Source: Pseudomonadota bacterium
GTDB taxonomy: Bacteria; Pseudomonadota; Gammaproteobacteria; Xanthomonadales; Xanthomonadaceae
DNA: 64,000 nt
Direction: 5' to 3'
Assembly: GCA_963205495.1 (NCBI GenBank)
Contig: CAUJIN010000067.1
Coordinates: forward strand, 1 to 64,000
Position numbers and translations under genes: made by a program. How positions within the stretch are numbered: position 1 is the stretch's first letter; each line of letters starts with the position of its first letter. The notes under the pieces were generated by a model. The model saw nothing but the letters and a program-made list of their open reading frames with translations. It had not been told where the DNA came from and did no database searches. This document shows, piece after piece, positions 45,084-54,274 of the stretch.

Positions 45084-46349
45084 TCAGGCCGCAGGCGCCA
45101 GCGCCGCCAGCGCCTCGCCCACGGTGTGAAAGGAGCCGAACACGACGATGCGGTCGCCCGCCCGTGCGGACTTGCGCGCCGCGGCGAGCGCCTGGACCAC
45201 GGTGGCGTGGCGGGTGGCGAGCGAGCGCGACAGCAGGGAACCGACCTTCTGCCACAGCTGTTCCACCGGCTGGCCGCGTCCGCCCACGTCGGCCAGCCCG
45301 GCGAGGTACCAGAGGTCGATGTGCGCCATCAGTGCCGCCACTTCGTTGGCGACGTCCTTGTCGGCCAGCGCCGCGAACACCGCAAGGTTCGCGCCGCGCG
45401 GGCGGTTCGCTCCGAGCCAGACGGCAAGCTGCTGTGCCGCCTGCGGGTTGTGCGCCACGTCCAGCACGATTTCCACCGGGCCGGGCAGCACCTGCATGCG
45501 GCCGGCAAGCCGCGCCGACCGCACGCCATCGGCGATGGCGGCATCGGAGATCGCGAGCACCGGCAGCAGGGCGCGCAGCGCGGCGATGGCGGCGGAGGCA
45601 TTGGCCAGCTGCGCGGGCGCGCGCAGGCCGGGCAGCGGCAGCGCCAGCTCGCCGCGCTCGTCCGCGAAAACCCAGCCTTCACCGCGCGCCTCGAACCGGT
45701 AGTTGCGCCCGGCGCGCAGCACCGGGGCACCGATGCGCTCGGCTTCGCGCAGCAGGCTGTCGGGCGGGTCCAGCTCGGCGATCACCGCCGGCTTTCCGGC
45801 GCGCAGCACGCCGGCCTTCTCGCGCGCGATGGTCTCCCGGTCCGGACCCAGGTATTCGGTGTGGTCGAGCGCGATCGTGGTGATGACCGCAACGTCGGCA
45901 TCCACCAGGTTCACCGCGTCCAGCCGTCCGCCCAGCCCCACCTCCAGCACCGCCAGATCGAGCGGTTCGCGCGCGAACAGCCACAGCGCCGCCAGCGTGC
46001 CGAACTCGAACCAGGTCAACGCGGTTTCTCCGCGCGCCGCCTCCACCGCCTCGAAGGCTTCGATCAGCGCGGCTTCGTCGGCCTCCACTCCGTCGATCCG
46101 GATGCGTTCGCCGTAGCTCACCAGATGCGGCGAGCTGTACGCCCCGACGCGATGACCGGCGCTGCGCGCCATGGCCTCGATGAAGGCCACGGTCGACCCC
46201 TTGCCGTTGGTGCCGGCCACGGTGATGACGCGCCGCGCCGGTCGGCCGAGGCCGAGACGACCCGCCACCTCGCGCACGCGATCCAGTCCCAGCGCGATGG
46301 GCTGGGAGTGGAGGCTCTGCTGGTACTCCAGCCATTGGTCAAGGTTCAT
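45084..46349 (-). CDS. folC: dihydrofolate/folylpolyglutamate synthase
   Basis: Adds glutamate to dihydropteroate and to reduced folates. The 421-residue Mur-ligase-type protein has the P-loop TVAGTNGKGSTVAF (about 42-55), SSPHLVSYGERI (about 70-81), EVGLGGRLDAVN (about 140) and DVAHNPQAAQQL (about 305) before the C-terminal domain. GGAA lies about nine bases before the ATG. It is divergent from the Pycsar-effector-like gene. Confidence 0.97.
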   Translation of the reverse strand: MNLDQWLEYQQSLHSQPIALGLDRVREVAGRLGLGRPARRVITVAGTNGKGSTVAFIEAMARSAGHRVGAYSSPHLVSYGERIRIDGVEADEAALIEAFEAVEAARGETALTWFEFGTLAALWLFAREPLDLAVLEVGLGGRLDAVNLVDADVAVITTIALDHTEYLGPDRETIAREKAGVLRAGKPAVIAELDPPDSLLREAERIGAPVLRAGRNYRFEARGEGWVFADERGELALPLPGLRAPAQLANASAAIAALRALLPVLAISDAAIADGVRSARLAGRMQVLPGPVEIVLDVAHNPQAAQQLAVWLGANRPRGANLAVFAALADKDVANEVAALMAHIDLWYLAGLADVGGRGQPVEQLWQKVGSLLSRSLATRHATVVQALAAARKSARAGDRIVVFGSFHTVGEALAALAPAA

Positions 46350-46460
46350 GGCGTTTTCCGCATTCCGGGGTTCGTGACGATACGCATTCCGGCGGCCGGA
46401 TCGCTCATCCGCCGCACGATCGTTCGGCGCTATGATCCGACGGTTCACGGAAAATGTCCC

Positions 46461-47036
46461 ATGCCCACGACAGGCTCATCCCCGCATTCCGCCGAAGCTT
46501 CCGCTCCGGCCAGCCCGTTCACCGGCGTGGTCGAGCGCCCCAGCGTCGATCACCTGTTCCGGCTGATGCAGCAGCACCACGTCCAGCTCTCGATGATGGC
46601 CGACACCAAGGCCAACATCATCATCACGGTATCTTCGATCGTGCTCACCCTGGTGCTGGGCCGGGTGGGAAGTCCCGACTACCGGCTCTCGATGGCCGTG
46701 CTGGGCGTGTTCACCCTGGCGGCGCTGCTTCTGGCCATCCTCGCGGTGCTGCCCAAATACCAGCGCATGACCCACCTTCCGGAGGTGCTGCCGGACCACT
46801 TCAACATTTCCTTCTTCGGCCACTTCGCCGGCATGGACCAGGCCCGTTTCCTGCGCGAACTGGCGGCGCGGCTGCAGCCCGGACAGACCTATGAAACCAT
46901 CGCCCGCGACGTCTACGGCCTGGGCAGCTATCTGGCGAGCCGCAAGTACCCGTTCCTGCGACTGAGCTACCTGTTCTTCCTCTCGGGCTTCCTGCTGGCC
47001 TGCCTGATCCAGGCGGGGCGCTTCATTTTCCACTGA
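46461..47036 (+). CDS. Pycsar-effector-like (DUF5706) membrane protein
   Basis: A 191-residue protein with the PycTM/DUF5706 hallmark: [29 protein letters not shown] (residues about 39-67) leading into helix 1, then a second helix (about 77-97) and a final helix (about 165-187). In Pycsar anti-phage systems such proteins damage the membrane on binding cCMP or cUMP. No uridylate or cytidylate cyclase gene is in the window, so this copy is probably an orphan with another role. TATGAT at 46431-46436 may be its -10. Its 3' end overlaps the convergent gene by 14 bases. Confidence 0.8.
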   Translation: MPTTGSSPHSAEASAPASPFTGVVERPSVDHLFRLMQQHHVQLSMMADTKANIIITVSSIVLTLVLGRVGSPDYRLSMAVLGVFTLAALLLAILAVLPKYQRMTHLPEVLPDHFNISFFGHFAGMDQARFLRELAARLQPGQTYETIARDVYGLGSYLASRKYPFLRLSYLFFLSGFLLACLIQAGRFIFH

Positions 47037-47913
47037 GCCGCAGGCCCAGTTCCTCGTACGCCACCAGATAGCCGGCCGTGGCCAGCGGCAGGGACAGCGC
47101 CATCAGCGGCGCCGTTGCGATCTGGCCCCACACCAGCCAGCCGGGGCGCAGCAGCCCGTTCGGGCCGTCCAGCCAGAGCGCCACGCCACCCGCCGCGGCC
47201 AGCGGCACCAGCCCCACGGTGCTCAGGATTCCGAGAAAGGCCAGCAGGGTCAGGGACACCAGGCTCGCCGCCGGCACCCAGTGCCCGCGCACCCGCCGCA
47301 GGCTTTCGCGCAGCGAAGCCAAGGGGCCGGCACCGTCCAAGACGATGGCCGGATAGAAGAAACCGGCCGCGATCGAAACCCATGCCAGCGGCGCGGCCGA
47401 GACCAGCAGCCCGACCAGCAGCGCCAGCAGCAGGATCAGGGCGTCATCCTGCGCCGCGCCCCAGAACCACGCTGCCGCGACCGGCGCCAGCGCCAGCGCG
47501 TTGAGGGCAAGGTAGGCCAGCGTCGCGGCCAGCGCTGCCGGCAGCGCGCGCCAGCCGATGCCCCAGCCCGCACCGGGCGCAAGGCCGCGCGCCATGCGGC
47601 CCTGCCGTTCCAGCACGACCAGGAGAAAGCCCAGCCCGGCCACCGTGACAATCAGATCGAACAGCAGGACGGCCGGCTCCGTCCGGAAGATTCCCGGATC
47701 GAGCCAGGCGCGCAGCGGCTCGTGCGCGAACGCGGCGCGCGTGTCCCACCACCACGGCAGCAGGGGAAGCTGGGTGGACAGCGAGTACGCCAGCGCCGCC
47801 CACAGCACCGCGCGCAGGCTCGAAAACCACAGCATGAAGCTGTCCTGCACCAGTGCACCGAAGCTGCGCGCGGTGGCGGAGGGGTGATAGCGGAAGCCGG
47901 GCTTGGATACCAT
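47023..47913 (-). CDS. uncharacterised inner-membrane protein
   Basis: 296 residues with about six hydrophobic helices: about 35-50, 85-105, 122-145, 155-200 in two passes, 232-255 and 268-285. It resembles multi-pass proteins of the BPSS1780/DUF2189 kind only in outline. The [11 protein letters not shown] loop after [13 protein letters not shown] is typical of that group. Function unknown. The ATG at 47913 is only six bases from the divergent prmC start and has no Shine-Dalgarno; a start near residue 23 or 27 is possible. Confidence 0.7.
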   Translation of the reverse strand: MVSKPGFRYHPSATARSFGALVQDSFMLWFSSLRAVLWAALAYSLSTQLPLLPWWWDTRAAFAHEPLRAWLDPGIFRTEPAVLLFDLIVTVAGLGFLLVVLERQGRMARGLAPGAGWGIGWRALPAALAATLAYLALNALALAPVAAAWFWGAAQDDALILLLALLVGLLVSAAPLAWVSIAAGFFYPAIVLDGAGPLASLRESLRRVRGHWVPAASLVSLTLLAFLGILSTVGLVPLAAAGGVALWLDGPNGLLRPGWLVWGQIATAPLMALSLPLATAGYLVAYEELGLRLSGK

Positions 47914-47925
47914 CGTCACATGATG
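47908..47925. promoter_or_regulatory. overlapping divergent -10 elements (leaderless candidates)
   Basis: On the plus strand TACCAT (47908-47913) ends six bases before the prmC ATG at 47920. On the minus strand CATCAT (47920-47925) ends six bases before the ATG at 47913. Each -10 thus covers the other gene's start codon. Confidence 0.3.
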
Positions 47926-48783
47926 CACGACTTTCCCGAGACCGCCGCCACGGTGGCCGCGCTGGTGCGCGCCGGCGCCGCGCGCCTGGGCGGCGACGAA
48001 GCCCGGCGCGAAGCCGAATGGCTGGCCGAACAGGCGCTCGGCGTGGGCCGCGCATGGCTTTTCGCCCACGCCGACGATGCGGTGAAGCCCGAAGTATGCG
48101 CGCGCTACCTCGCCCTGCTCGCGCGCCGCGCCGCGGGCGAACCCCTGGCCTACCTGCTGGGCCGCGCGGGCTTCTGGACGCTGGACCTCGAAGTCACGCC
48201 CGCCACCCTGATCCCGCGCCCGGAAACCGAGCTGCTGGTGGAAGCCGCGCTGGCGCGCCTGCCCGAAGCGAACGCGCTGTGCATCGCCGATCTGGGCACC
48301 GGCAGCGGCGCCATCGCGCTGGCGCTGGCGAGCGAGCGCCCGCAGGCCCGCGTGCTCGCGACCGACGCCAGCGCGGCGGCGCTCGAGGTCGCGGGCCGCA
48401 ACGCCGCGCGCAACGACATCGTCAACGTCGCGTTCCAACAGGGCGACTGGCTGGAACCGCTGGCCGGCGAACGCTTCGACCTCATCGCCAGCAATCCGCC
48501 CTACATCGCGCAGGGCGACCCGCACCTGGGCCGGGGCGACCTGCGCTTCGAGCCTGCGACGGCGCTGGCCAGCGGCGCCGACGGCCTCGACGCCCTGCGC
48601 ACCCTCGCGCGCGACGCGCCGACCCACCTCGTGCCGGGCGGCTGGCTGCTGCTCGAACACGGATGGGATCAGGGCGCGGCGGTGCGCGGCCTGCTGCGCG
48701 ACGCCGGATTCCAGCGGATCGAGACGCTGCGCGACCTGGAAGACCGCGAGCGCGTCACGCTCGGCAGCCGCGCGCCGGTCTGA
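47920..48783 (+). CDS. prmC: peptide chain release factor N5-glutamine methyltransferase
   Basis: Methylates the GGQ glutamine of RF1 and RF2. The 287-residue protein has the N-terminal helical PrmC domain ([28 protein letters not shown], about 82-109, a family signature), SAM motif [14 protein letters not shown] (about 124-137) and catalytic NPPY (about 193-196). There are two adjacent ATGs (47920 and 47923). prfA is not next to it here. Confidence 0.96.
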   Translation: MMHDFPETAATVAALVRAGAARLGGDEARREAEWLAEQALGVGRAWLFAHADDAVKPEVCARYLALLARRAAGEPLAYLLGRAGFWTLDLEVTPATLIPRPETELLVEAALARLPEANALCIADLGTGSGAIALALASERPQARVLATDASAAALEVAGRNAARNDIVNVAFQQGDWLEPLAGERFDLIASNPPYIAQGDPHLGRGDLRFEPATALASGADGLDALRTLARDAPTHLVPGGWLLLEHGWDQGAAVRGLLRDAGFQRIETLRDLEDRERVTLGSRAPV

Positions 48784-48809
48784 CGCGCGGCTCCGTCGTC
48801 AGGAACCGG

Positions 48810-49514
48810 CTACTGGATCAGGTTGGCCTGCATCACCGCAGTGCCGGTCAGCAGACCGAAATGCCCGGTGGCAAAGGTGTAGCTGGCGTTCTCGCCCGGG
48901 ATGGTCGAGGAATGGATGCCGCCCACCGTGCACACGCCGGTCGAACACACGATCTGGTCGATGTTCGACTTGATCGAGTACGCCCGCGCGCCGGGCTTCT
49001 TGCCGGCCAGGCCGGACAGCAGCGGGCTGCCGATGGACAGCCCCTGCGCGCCGCAGGTCGAGGTCCACACGTTCCACGGATAGCTGCCGCACGACCACAG
49101 GCCGCGGTAGGCCCCGGCGATGCCCACGAAGCTGTCGACGTAGGGCTTCAGGCCCCAGACGTCGATCTGGCGCGCGGCCAGCGTCACGCCCATCGAATGC
49201 CCGATCACGTCGATCCTGCCGGTACACGAGCCGGCAATCGCATCGACCAGGGCGTTCTTCACCGGGGTTTCCTCCGCGCCGCTATGGTCGTTGCAGGCCG
49301 GGCACAGCGGATTGCCCCAGCTCGGCCGGAAGATCTGCGTCGGCGCGTAGCCGCGCGCCTGCAGCTCGCTGTAGGTGTTGTCGAAGTGCGAGGGTTTCCC
49401 GGCGTTGCCGTGCACCAGCACCACGCTGTCCACGCACGCGGCCTGCGCCGGCGTCCCGAAACCCGCAAGAACGCCCGCCAGCACCCCGGGGGCCACCGCA
49501 ACCCATGCACGCAT
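48810..49514 (-). CDS. secreted lipase/esterase (class 2 / EstA-like)
   Basis: An exported alpha/beta hydrolase of 234 residues with a signal peptide (about 1-26, cleavage after AQA). It has VVLVHGNAGKPSHFDNTYSELQARGY (about 31-56) and the nucleophile GHSMG with Ser107. A late His lies in ATGHFGLL, and several Cys pairs probably form disulfides. It resembles Bacillus LipA-type and triacylglycerol lipase class 2 proteins. It is divergent from the subtilase across 256 bases in which no gene or clear promoter was recognised. Confidence 0.87.
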   Translation of the reverse strand: MRAWVAVAPGVLAGVLAGFGTPAQAACVDSVVLVHGNAGKPSHFDNTYSELQARGYAPTQIFRPSWGNPLCPACNDHSGAEETPVKNALVDAIAGSCTGRIDVIGHSMGVTLAARQIDVWGLKPYVDSFVGIAGAYRGLWSCGSYPWNVWTSTCGAQGLSIGSPLLSGLAGKKPGARAYSIKSNIDQIVCSTGVCTVGGIHSSTIPGENASYTFATGHFGLLTGTAVMQANLIQ

Positions 49515-49770
49515 GTTTTCCCCTCCCGAAATTGCGCCGGATCGAATCGTCCGGTCGCACGCCGACCCTAGCGCAGCCGGGCGCACGAAACCGCCGTACG
49601 AAAGTACCAGACGGCACGCCGCTCGTCGGCTGGCATCCGTTTTGCGGCGGATTCCTCCCCGGTCCTGCGTACTCCTCGGCACGCGATGAGCCAATCCGGC
49701 ACGCCGTTGCGCCTTCTCCATGCAGCAGGCACAGCGATGGGCCTGTCCTTTCCCCGGATCGAGACACACC

Positions 49771-52668
49771 ATGAACACCGCCACCCGTCCCTTCGCCTTC
49801 CTCCTGCTGCTGCTTCTGGCCTCCGGTCCGGCATCCGCCGGGCTGCCGGAGGAAACGGCGCCCGCGGAATCCCTCCCCCGGGTGCTGCTCGATGCGGGCA
49901 GCGCCCGGGAGGCATTCGACAGCTACATCGTCTACTACCGCAACGATGCCGCGCCGGGCGAAGAGAAAGCCCGCGCCGCGGCGGATGCGCGCAAGGCCAT
50001 CGACCGTGATCTTGCGCGCGTCGGCGCGCAGCTTGCGCTGGATGTCCGCCGCGAGCGGCGCCTCGCCACCGGCGGGCATCTGCTGCGCCTCTCCGCACCG
50101 CTGGGCAAGGCGGCGTCGCGCGCGTTCATGGAGGCGATGGCGAACAATCCGGCGGTCGAGTTCATCGAGCCCAATGCCCGCCGCCGCGCCCTGGCGGTGC
50201 CCAACGACTCGCGCTACGCCGAGCAGTGGGCGATGCACGAGGCCGAAGGCGGGCTCAACATCGAACCGGCCTGGGACCATTCGATGGGCAACGGCATCGT
50301 GATCGCCATCCTCGACACCGGCCAGACCTCGCACCCGGACCTGGACGCCAAGACGCTGCCCGGCTACGACTTCATCTCCAATGCCGACAACGCCGGCGAC
50401 GGCAACGGCCGCGACTCCAATCCCGCCGATCCGGGCGACTGGCACCCCGCCGACTACTGTTTCGAAGGCCAGGAAGCCGAAGATTCCGGCTGGCACGGGA
50501 CCCACGTGGCCGGCATCGCGGCGGCGATCACGCACAACGGCACCGGCATCGCCGGCGCCGCGCCCGGCGCGCTGCTGCAGCACGTCCGGGTGCTGGGCAA
50601 GTGCGGCGGCAGCACCGCCGACATCGCCGAAGCCATCGTCTGGGCCAGCGGAGCGCACGTCGCGGGCATTGCCGACAATCCCACGCCGGCGCGGGTGATC
50701 AACCTGAGCCTCGGCGGCGAAGGCGAATGCAGCCAGACCGAACAGCGCGCGATCGACCGCGCCCGCGCGCGCAATTCCGTGGTGCTCATCGCCGCCGGCA
50801 ACGAAGCGGTGCCCGCCTCGCGCTCCTCGCCCGGCAACTGTGGCGGGGTCATCACCGTGGCGGCCAACAACCGCGAGGGGAAGCGCGCGGACTACTCCAA
50901 CTATGGCCAGGCCGTGGAGATCACCGCGCCCGGCGGGGGCGCTTCCGCCGGGGATTCCATCCTGTCCACCATCAACGCCGGAAGCCGCGAACCGGGTCAT
51001 GCGGACTATGGCTGGAAGAGCGGCACCTCGATGGCGACACCCTATGTGGCCGGCGTCGCCGCCTTGATGCTGGAACGGCGCCCCTCGCTCACGCCCGATC
51101 AGGTGTCCTCCATCCTGCGCGACACCGCGCGCCCCTTTCCCCGCTACTGCCTCGGTGGCTGCGGCAGCGGCATCGTCGACGCCGCCGCCGCGGTGCGCGT
51201 CGCGCGCGGAGGCAGCATCACCGCCTACCCGGTCAGCATCGCCCTGTTCGGCAACGGGGAAGGCGCGGTGACCAGCCTGCCTTCGCGCATCCAGTGTGGA
51301 AGCGCTTGCTCGGCGCGCTTCGACGCCGGCACCACGACCACCCTGAGCGCCGTTCCCGAGGACGGCTACGTGTTCGCCGGATGGAACGGCGCCTGCACGG
51401 GAACCTCGCTCACCTGCGCGCTGGCGATGAACCGCGGGCACGCCGTCTCGGCCACCTTCAAGATTCCGGTGCAGACCATGCACAACGGTTCGGTGCGCAG
51501 CGGCCTTTCCGCCTCCGGCGACAGGAAGCTGATGTTCTCCGTCGACGTGCCGGCAGGCGCCACCAACCTTGTATTCGAGATGAGCGGCGGCAGCGGCGAT
51601 GCCGACCTCTACGTGCGCCGCGACGCGGAGCCGACGACCGACGGCGAAACCTACGACTGCCGACCCTGGAAGCTGGGAAACAACGAAACCTGCAGCTTCC
51701 AGGCACCGCTGGCGGGCCGCTATTTCGCGATGATTTCCGCAGGCGCCGACTACAGCGGCGTGCAGTTCGCAATCCGCTACACCGCAGGCCCGAACGGCGG
51801 CACGCCGCTGACCCGCGGCGTGGCGGTGAACAACCTCGCGATTCCCGAGGGCGGCGCGCGCTACTTCCGCCTGAGCGTGCCGCAGGGCGCCACCCACCTG
51901 AACATCACGATGCAGGGCAGCGGCAGCGACGTGGACCTCTACGTGCGGCGCGATGCGGTGCCCACGCTGGGCACTTTCGACTGCCGTCCCTATCTGTCCG
52001 GAAGCAACGAAACCTGCGCCTGGGCCGCGCCCGCGGCCGGCACGTACTACCTCCTGCTGCACGGTGCCACGGCCGCCAGCGGCATCCGCCTCACGGCGAC
52101 CTACACCCCCTTCGTGCCGACTCGACAGCTCACGATCCAATGGGCCGGACTGGGCGGCGGCAGCGTGGCGATCCGGCGCGCCGCCACCGGCGAAACCCTG
52201 ACCACCTGCGGGGCGTTCCCCTGCGTGGTCGCCGTACCCGAGAACATTTCCTACGACCTGATCCCCGGCGCGGCGTTCGGCTCCAGCTTCGCGGAGTGGC
52301 AAGGCGTCTGCGACGCACTTCCCGCGGCGAACCAGTGCCGCATCAAGCTCGCGGCGGCGCGCAGCCTGACCGCACGCTTCGTGATGTCGCGGCCCAACAG
52401 CCCGGTGCTGACGATCGAGCGCCAGGGCACGGGCAACGGCACCGTGCAGGTGAAGCGCGTGGCCACCGGACAGGTACTCGGCACCTGCACGCAATATCCC
52501 TGCCGCCTCGGCCCGGTCGACGCCACCCACGAGCTGATCGCCACACCCGGCACCGGTTCGAGATTCCTCGGCTGGAGCGCAAGCCAGTGCGGCAGCATCG
52601 TCAATGGCCACTGCCGGGTGCGCATCTCGCAGCCGACGACGGTGACGGCGCGATTCTCGCCTCAGTGA
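49771..52668 (+). CDS. secreted S8 subtilisin-like protease with PPC and bacterial repeat domains
   Basis: An extracellular protease of 965 residues. A signal peptide (1-23) is followed by an I9-type propeptide (about 50-140) and the catalytic S8 domain with D182 (AILDTGQ), H242 (WHGTHVAG) and S420 (GTSMATP). Next come an InlB-B/'bacterial repeat' segment (about 485-565, GYVFAGWNGAC), two pre-peptidase C-terminal (PPC) domains (about 575-690 and 700-790), and two more GGGSV/GWSA-type repeats to the end. PPC domains are usually trimmed after export by type II secretion. The ATG at 49771 begins the signal peptide. Confidence 0.95.
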   Translation: MNTATRPFAFLLLLLLASGPASAGLPEETAPAESLPRVLLDAGSAREAFDSYIVYYRNDAAPGEEKARAAADARKAIDRDLARVGAQLALDVRRERRLATGGHLLRLSAPLGKAASRAFMEAMANNPAVEFIEPNARRRALAVPNDSRYAEQWAMHEAEGGLNIEPAWDHSMGNGIVIAILDTGQTSHPDLDAKTLPGYDFISNADNAGDGNGRDSNPADPGDWHPADYCFEGQEAEDSGWHGTHVAGIAAAITHNGTGIAGAAPGALLQHVRVLGKCGGSTADIAEAIVWASGAHVAGIADNPTPARVINLSLGGEGECSQTEQRAIDRARARNSVVLIAAGNEAVPASRSSPGNCGGVITVAANNREGKRADYSNYGQAVEITAPGGGASAGDSILSTINAGSREPGHADYGWKSGTSMATPYVAGVAALMLERRPSLTPDQVSSILRDTARPFPRYCLGGCGSGIVDAAAAVRVARGGSITAYPVSIALFGNGEGAVTSLPSRIQCGSACSARFDAGTTTTLSAVPEDGYVFAGWNGACTGTSLTCALAMNRGHAVSATFKIPVQTMHNGSVRSGLSASGDRKLMFSVDVPAGATNLVFEMSGGSGDADLYVRRDAEPTTDGETYDCRPWKLGNNETCSFQAPLAGRYFAMISAGADYSGVQFAIRYTAGPNGGTPLTRGVAVNNLAIPEGGARYFRLSVPQGATHLNITMQGSGSDVDLYVRRDAVPTLGTFDCRPYLSGSNETCAWAAPAAGTYYLLLHGATAASGIRLTATYTPFVPTRQLTIQWAGLGGGSVAIRRAATGETLTTCGAFPCVVAVPENISYDLIPGAAFGSSFAEWQGVCDALPAANQCRIKLAAARSLTARFVMSRPNSPVLTIERQGTGNGTVQVKRVATGQVLGTCTQYPCRLGPVDATHELIATPGTGSRFLGWSASQCGSIVNGHCRVRISQPTTVTARFSPQ

Positions 52669-52682
52669 AACCTGTTCCTGCA

Positions 52683-52716
52683 AGGGCAGCGGGATGCCGC
52701 GGCATCCCGCTGCCCT
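52683..52716. terminator. perfect 34-nt palindrome between convergent genes
   Basis: AGGGCAGCGGGATGCC and its exact complement flank a two-base centre, midway between the protease and MBL stops. A 16-bp stem without mismatches is well placed as a bidirectional terminator, although no T-run follows on either side. Confidence 0.7.
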
Positions 52717-52737
52717 GTGGAATCGCCACGCGTCCCG

Positions 52738-54096
52738 TCAGAGGGAAAACTCCTGTCCCTGGCGCGGCACGCAGGCGCTCCATCCCAGCTCGCGCCCGAT
52801 GCGCACGCGCAGGGCTTCGGAGGCATCCGGTTCGCCGTGCACGATGAATACGCGCGCCGGGCGGCGACGGAAACCGGACAGCCAGCGCATCAGCTCGTCG
52901 CTGTCGGCGTGCGCCGACAGCATCGGCAGTTCGGCTACCTCGGCGTGGATCGGGATCCACTGGCCGAACATCTTGACCTCGTGCTTGCCGCCCAGAAGCG
53001 ATCTCCCGCGCGTGCCGCTGGCCTGGTAACCGGAGAAAAGCAGGGTGTTGGCGTGGTCGCGCCCGAACGCAGCGATGTGGTGCAGCACGCGTCCGCCGGT
53101 CGCCATGCCGCTGGCGGAAATGATGACCTTGGGATACGGATTGGCCGACAGCGCCTTGGAGTCCTCCACATCGCGCACGAGGTTGACCGCGGCGCAGGCC
53201 GCCTCGTAGTCGACCGGGTCGAGGCGATGGTCGTCGGGCCACCGGCGCATCAGCTCGGTGGCGCTGGTGGCCATGGGGCTGTCGAGGTACACGGGCGTGT
53301 TGTTCAGCCGCCCATCCTGGCGCAGACGCCACAGATGCCAAAGAAGCGCCTGGGTACGCCCCACGGCAAAGGCCGGAATCACCACCGTGCCGCCGCGCTT
53401 CACGGTTCGCTCGATCACCGCGCCCAGCGCATGGACCGGGTCGACGCGCTCGTGCAGGCGGTCCCCATAGGTCGATTCGATGACGACGTAGTCGGCCTCG
53501 GGCACCGGCTCGGGATCGAACATCACCGGATCGTCATAGCGTCCGAGGTCGCCGGAAAACACCAGCCGCCGTCCGCCGATATCGATCTGCGCGGTGGCGG
53601 CGCCGAGGATGTGGCCCGCGCGCCGCAGCAGGCATCTCGCTTCGCCGGGCAGGGAGAACTCGCGGTGCAGCGGTGCCGGCGCAAGGCGTTCGATGGCCCG
53701 CTCGGCGTCTTTCCCGCGGTACAGCGGCAGCGCCGGCGCGTGCCGGGAATATCCCTTGCGGTTGGCGTATTCGGCATCCTTTTCCTGCAGGTGGGCGCTG
53801 TCGCGCAGGATCAGCGCGGCCACCTCGCAGGTCGCGCTCGTGGCGTGGATTTTTCCGGAGAAACCGTCGCGCACCAGGCGCGGCAGGTAGCCGGAATGGT
53901 CCAGGTGCGCGTGGGTGAGGATCGCCGCGTCCACCTCGCGGGCGCGGATGGGCAATGGTTCCCAGTTCTGCTCGCGCAGGTTCTTGAGCCCCTGGAACAG
54001 GCCGCAATCGACCAGAAGACGGGTGTCGCCTTCGCGGATCAGGTGCTTGGAGCCGGTGACGGTGCCGACGCCGCCGAGGAAGCTCAGGACAGGCAT
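52738..54096 (-). CDS. MBL-fold beta-CASP RNA-processing-type hydrolase
   Basis: A 452-residue metallo-beta-lactamase/beta-CASP protein of the CPSF73/YSH1 type. It has HAHLDHSGYLPRLV (about 61-74), the motif 3 His in RRAGHILGAA, motif 4 VFSGDLGRYDDP, a beta-CASP insert with VIPAFAVGRTQALL and YLDSPMA, KVIISASGMATGGRV (motif B region), and the RMMBL C terminus with SAHAD and VHGEPDAS. Bacterial members are likely RNases. It is monocistronic, with GGAGG before the ATG. Confidence 0.93.
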   Translation of the reverse strand: MPVLSFLGGVGTVTGSKHLIREGDTRLLVDCGLFQGLKNLREQNWEPLPIRAREVDAAILTHAHLDHSGYLPRLVRDGFSGKIHATSATCEVAALILRDSAHLQEKDAEYANRKGYSRHAPALPLYRGKDAERAIERLAPAPLHREFSLPGEARCLLRRAGHILGAATAQIDIGGRRLVFSGDLGRYDDPVMFDPEPVPEADYVVIESTYGDRLHERVDPVHALGAVIERTVKRGGTVVIPAFAVGRTQALLWHLWRLRQDGRLNNTPVYLDSPMATSATELMRRWPDDHRLDPVDYEAACAAVNLVRDVEDSKALSANPYPKVIISASGMATGGRVLHHIAAFGRDHANTLLFSGYQASGTRGRSLLGGKHEVKMFGQWIPIHAEVAELPMLSAHADSDELMRWLSGFRRRPARVFIVHGEPDASEALRVRIGRELGWSACVPRQGQEFSL

Positions 54097-54262
54097 GCGC
54101 CCTCCGGCACAGGTCGCGGCTCCCGCGGGCGGCCCGGCGCCGGACGTTGAGAAAACCCTTGCGCCTCGTTCATGTCGCCCATCCCCTTTGCCCGAATCAT
54201 CCCGCCCGATTCTAGCCTGCGCTGCGCACGCATCGGGCGAACTCCATCATGCTGCGCTGCGG

Positions 54263-54268
54263 CACAAT
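54263..54268 (+). promoter_or_regulatory. -10 element six bases before a start codon (leaderless candidate)
   Basis: CACAAT (4 of 6) ends six bases before the GTG at 54275. No Shine-Dalgarno is seen for that GTG. Confidence 0.35.
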
Positions 54269-54274
54269 GCGCGG

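Noticed and set aside
46461..47036. Complete Pycsar anti-phage system
   Set aside because: No cyclase gene is next to it; neighbours are folC, a membrane protein and prmC.
49515..49770. Gene or promoter in the lipase-subtilase gap
   Set aside because: Only short frames lacking coding character; no convincing -10/-35 pair found.
49282..52683. Long minus-strand frame opposite the subtilase
   Set aside because: Shadow of the protease gene; no recognisable domain and poor composition.
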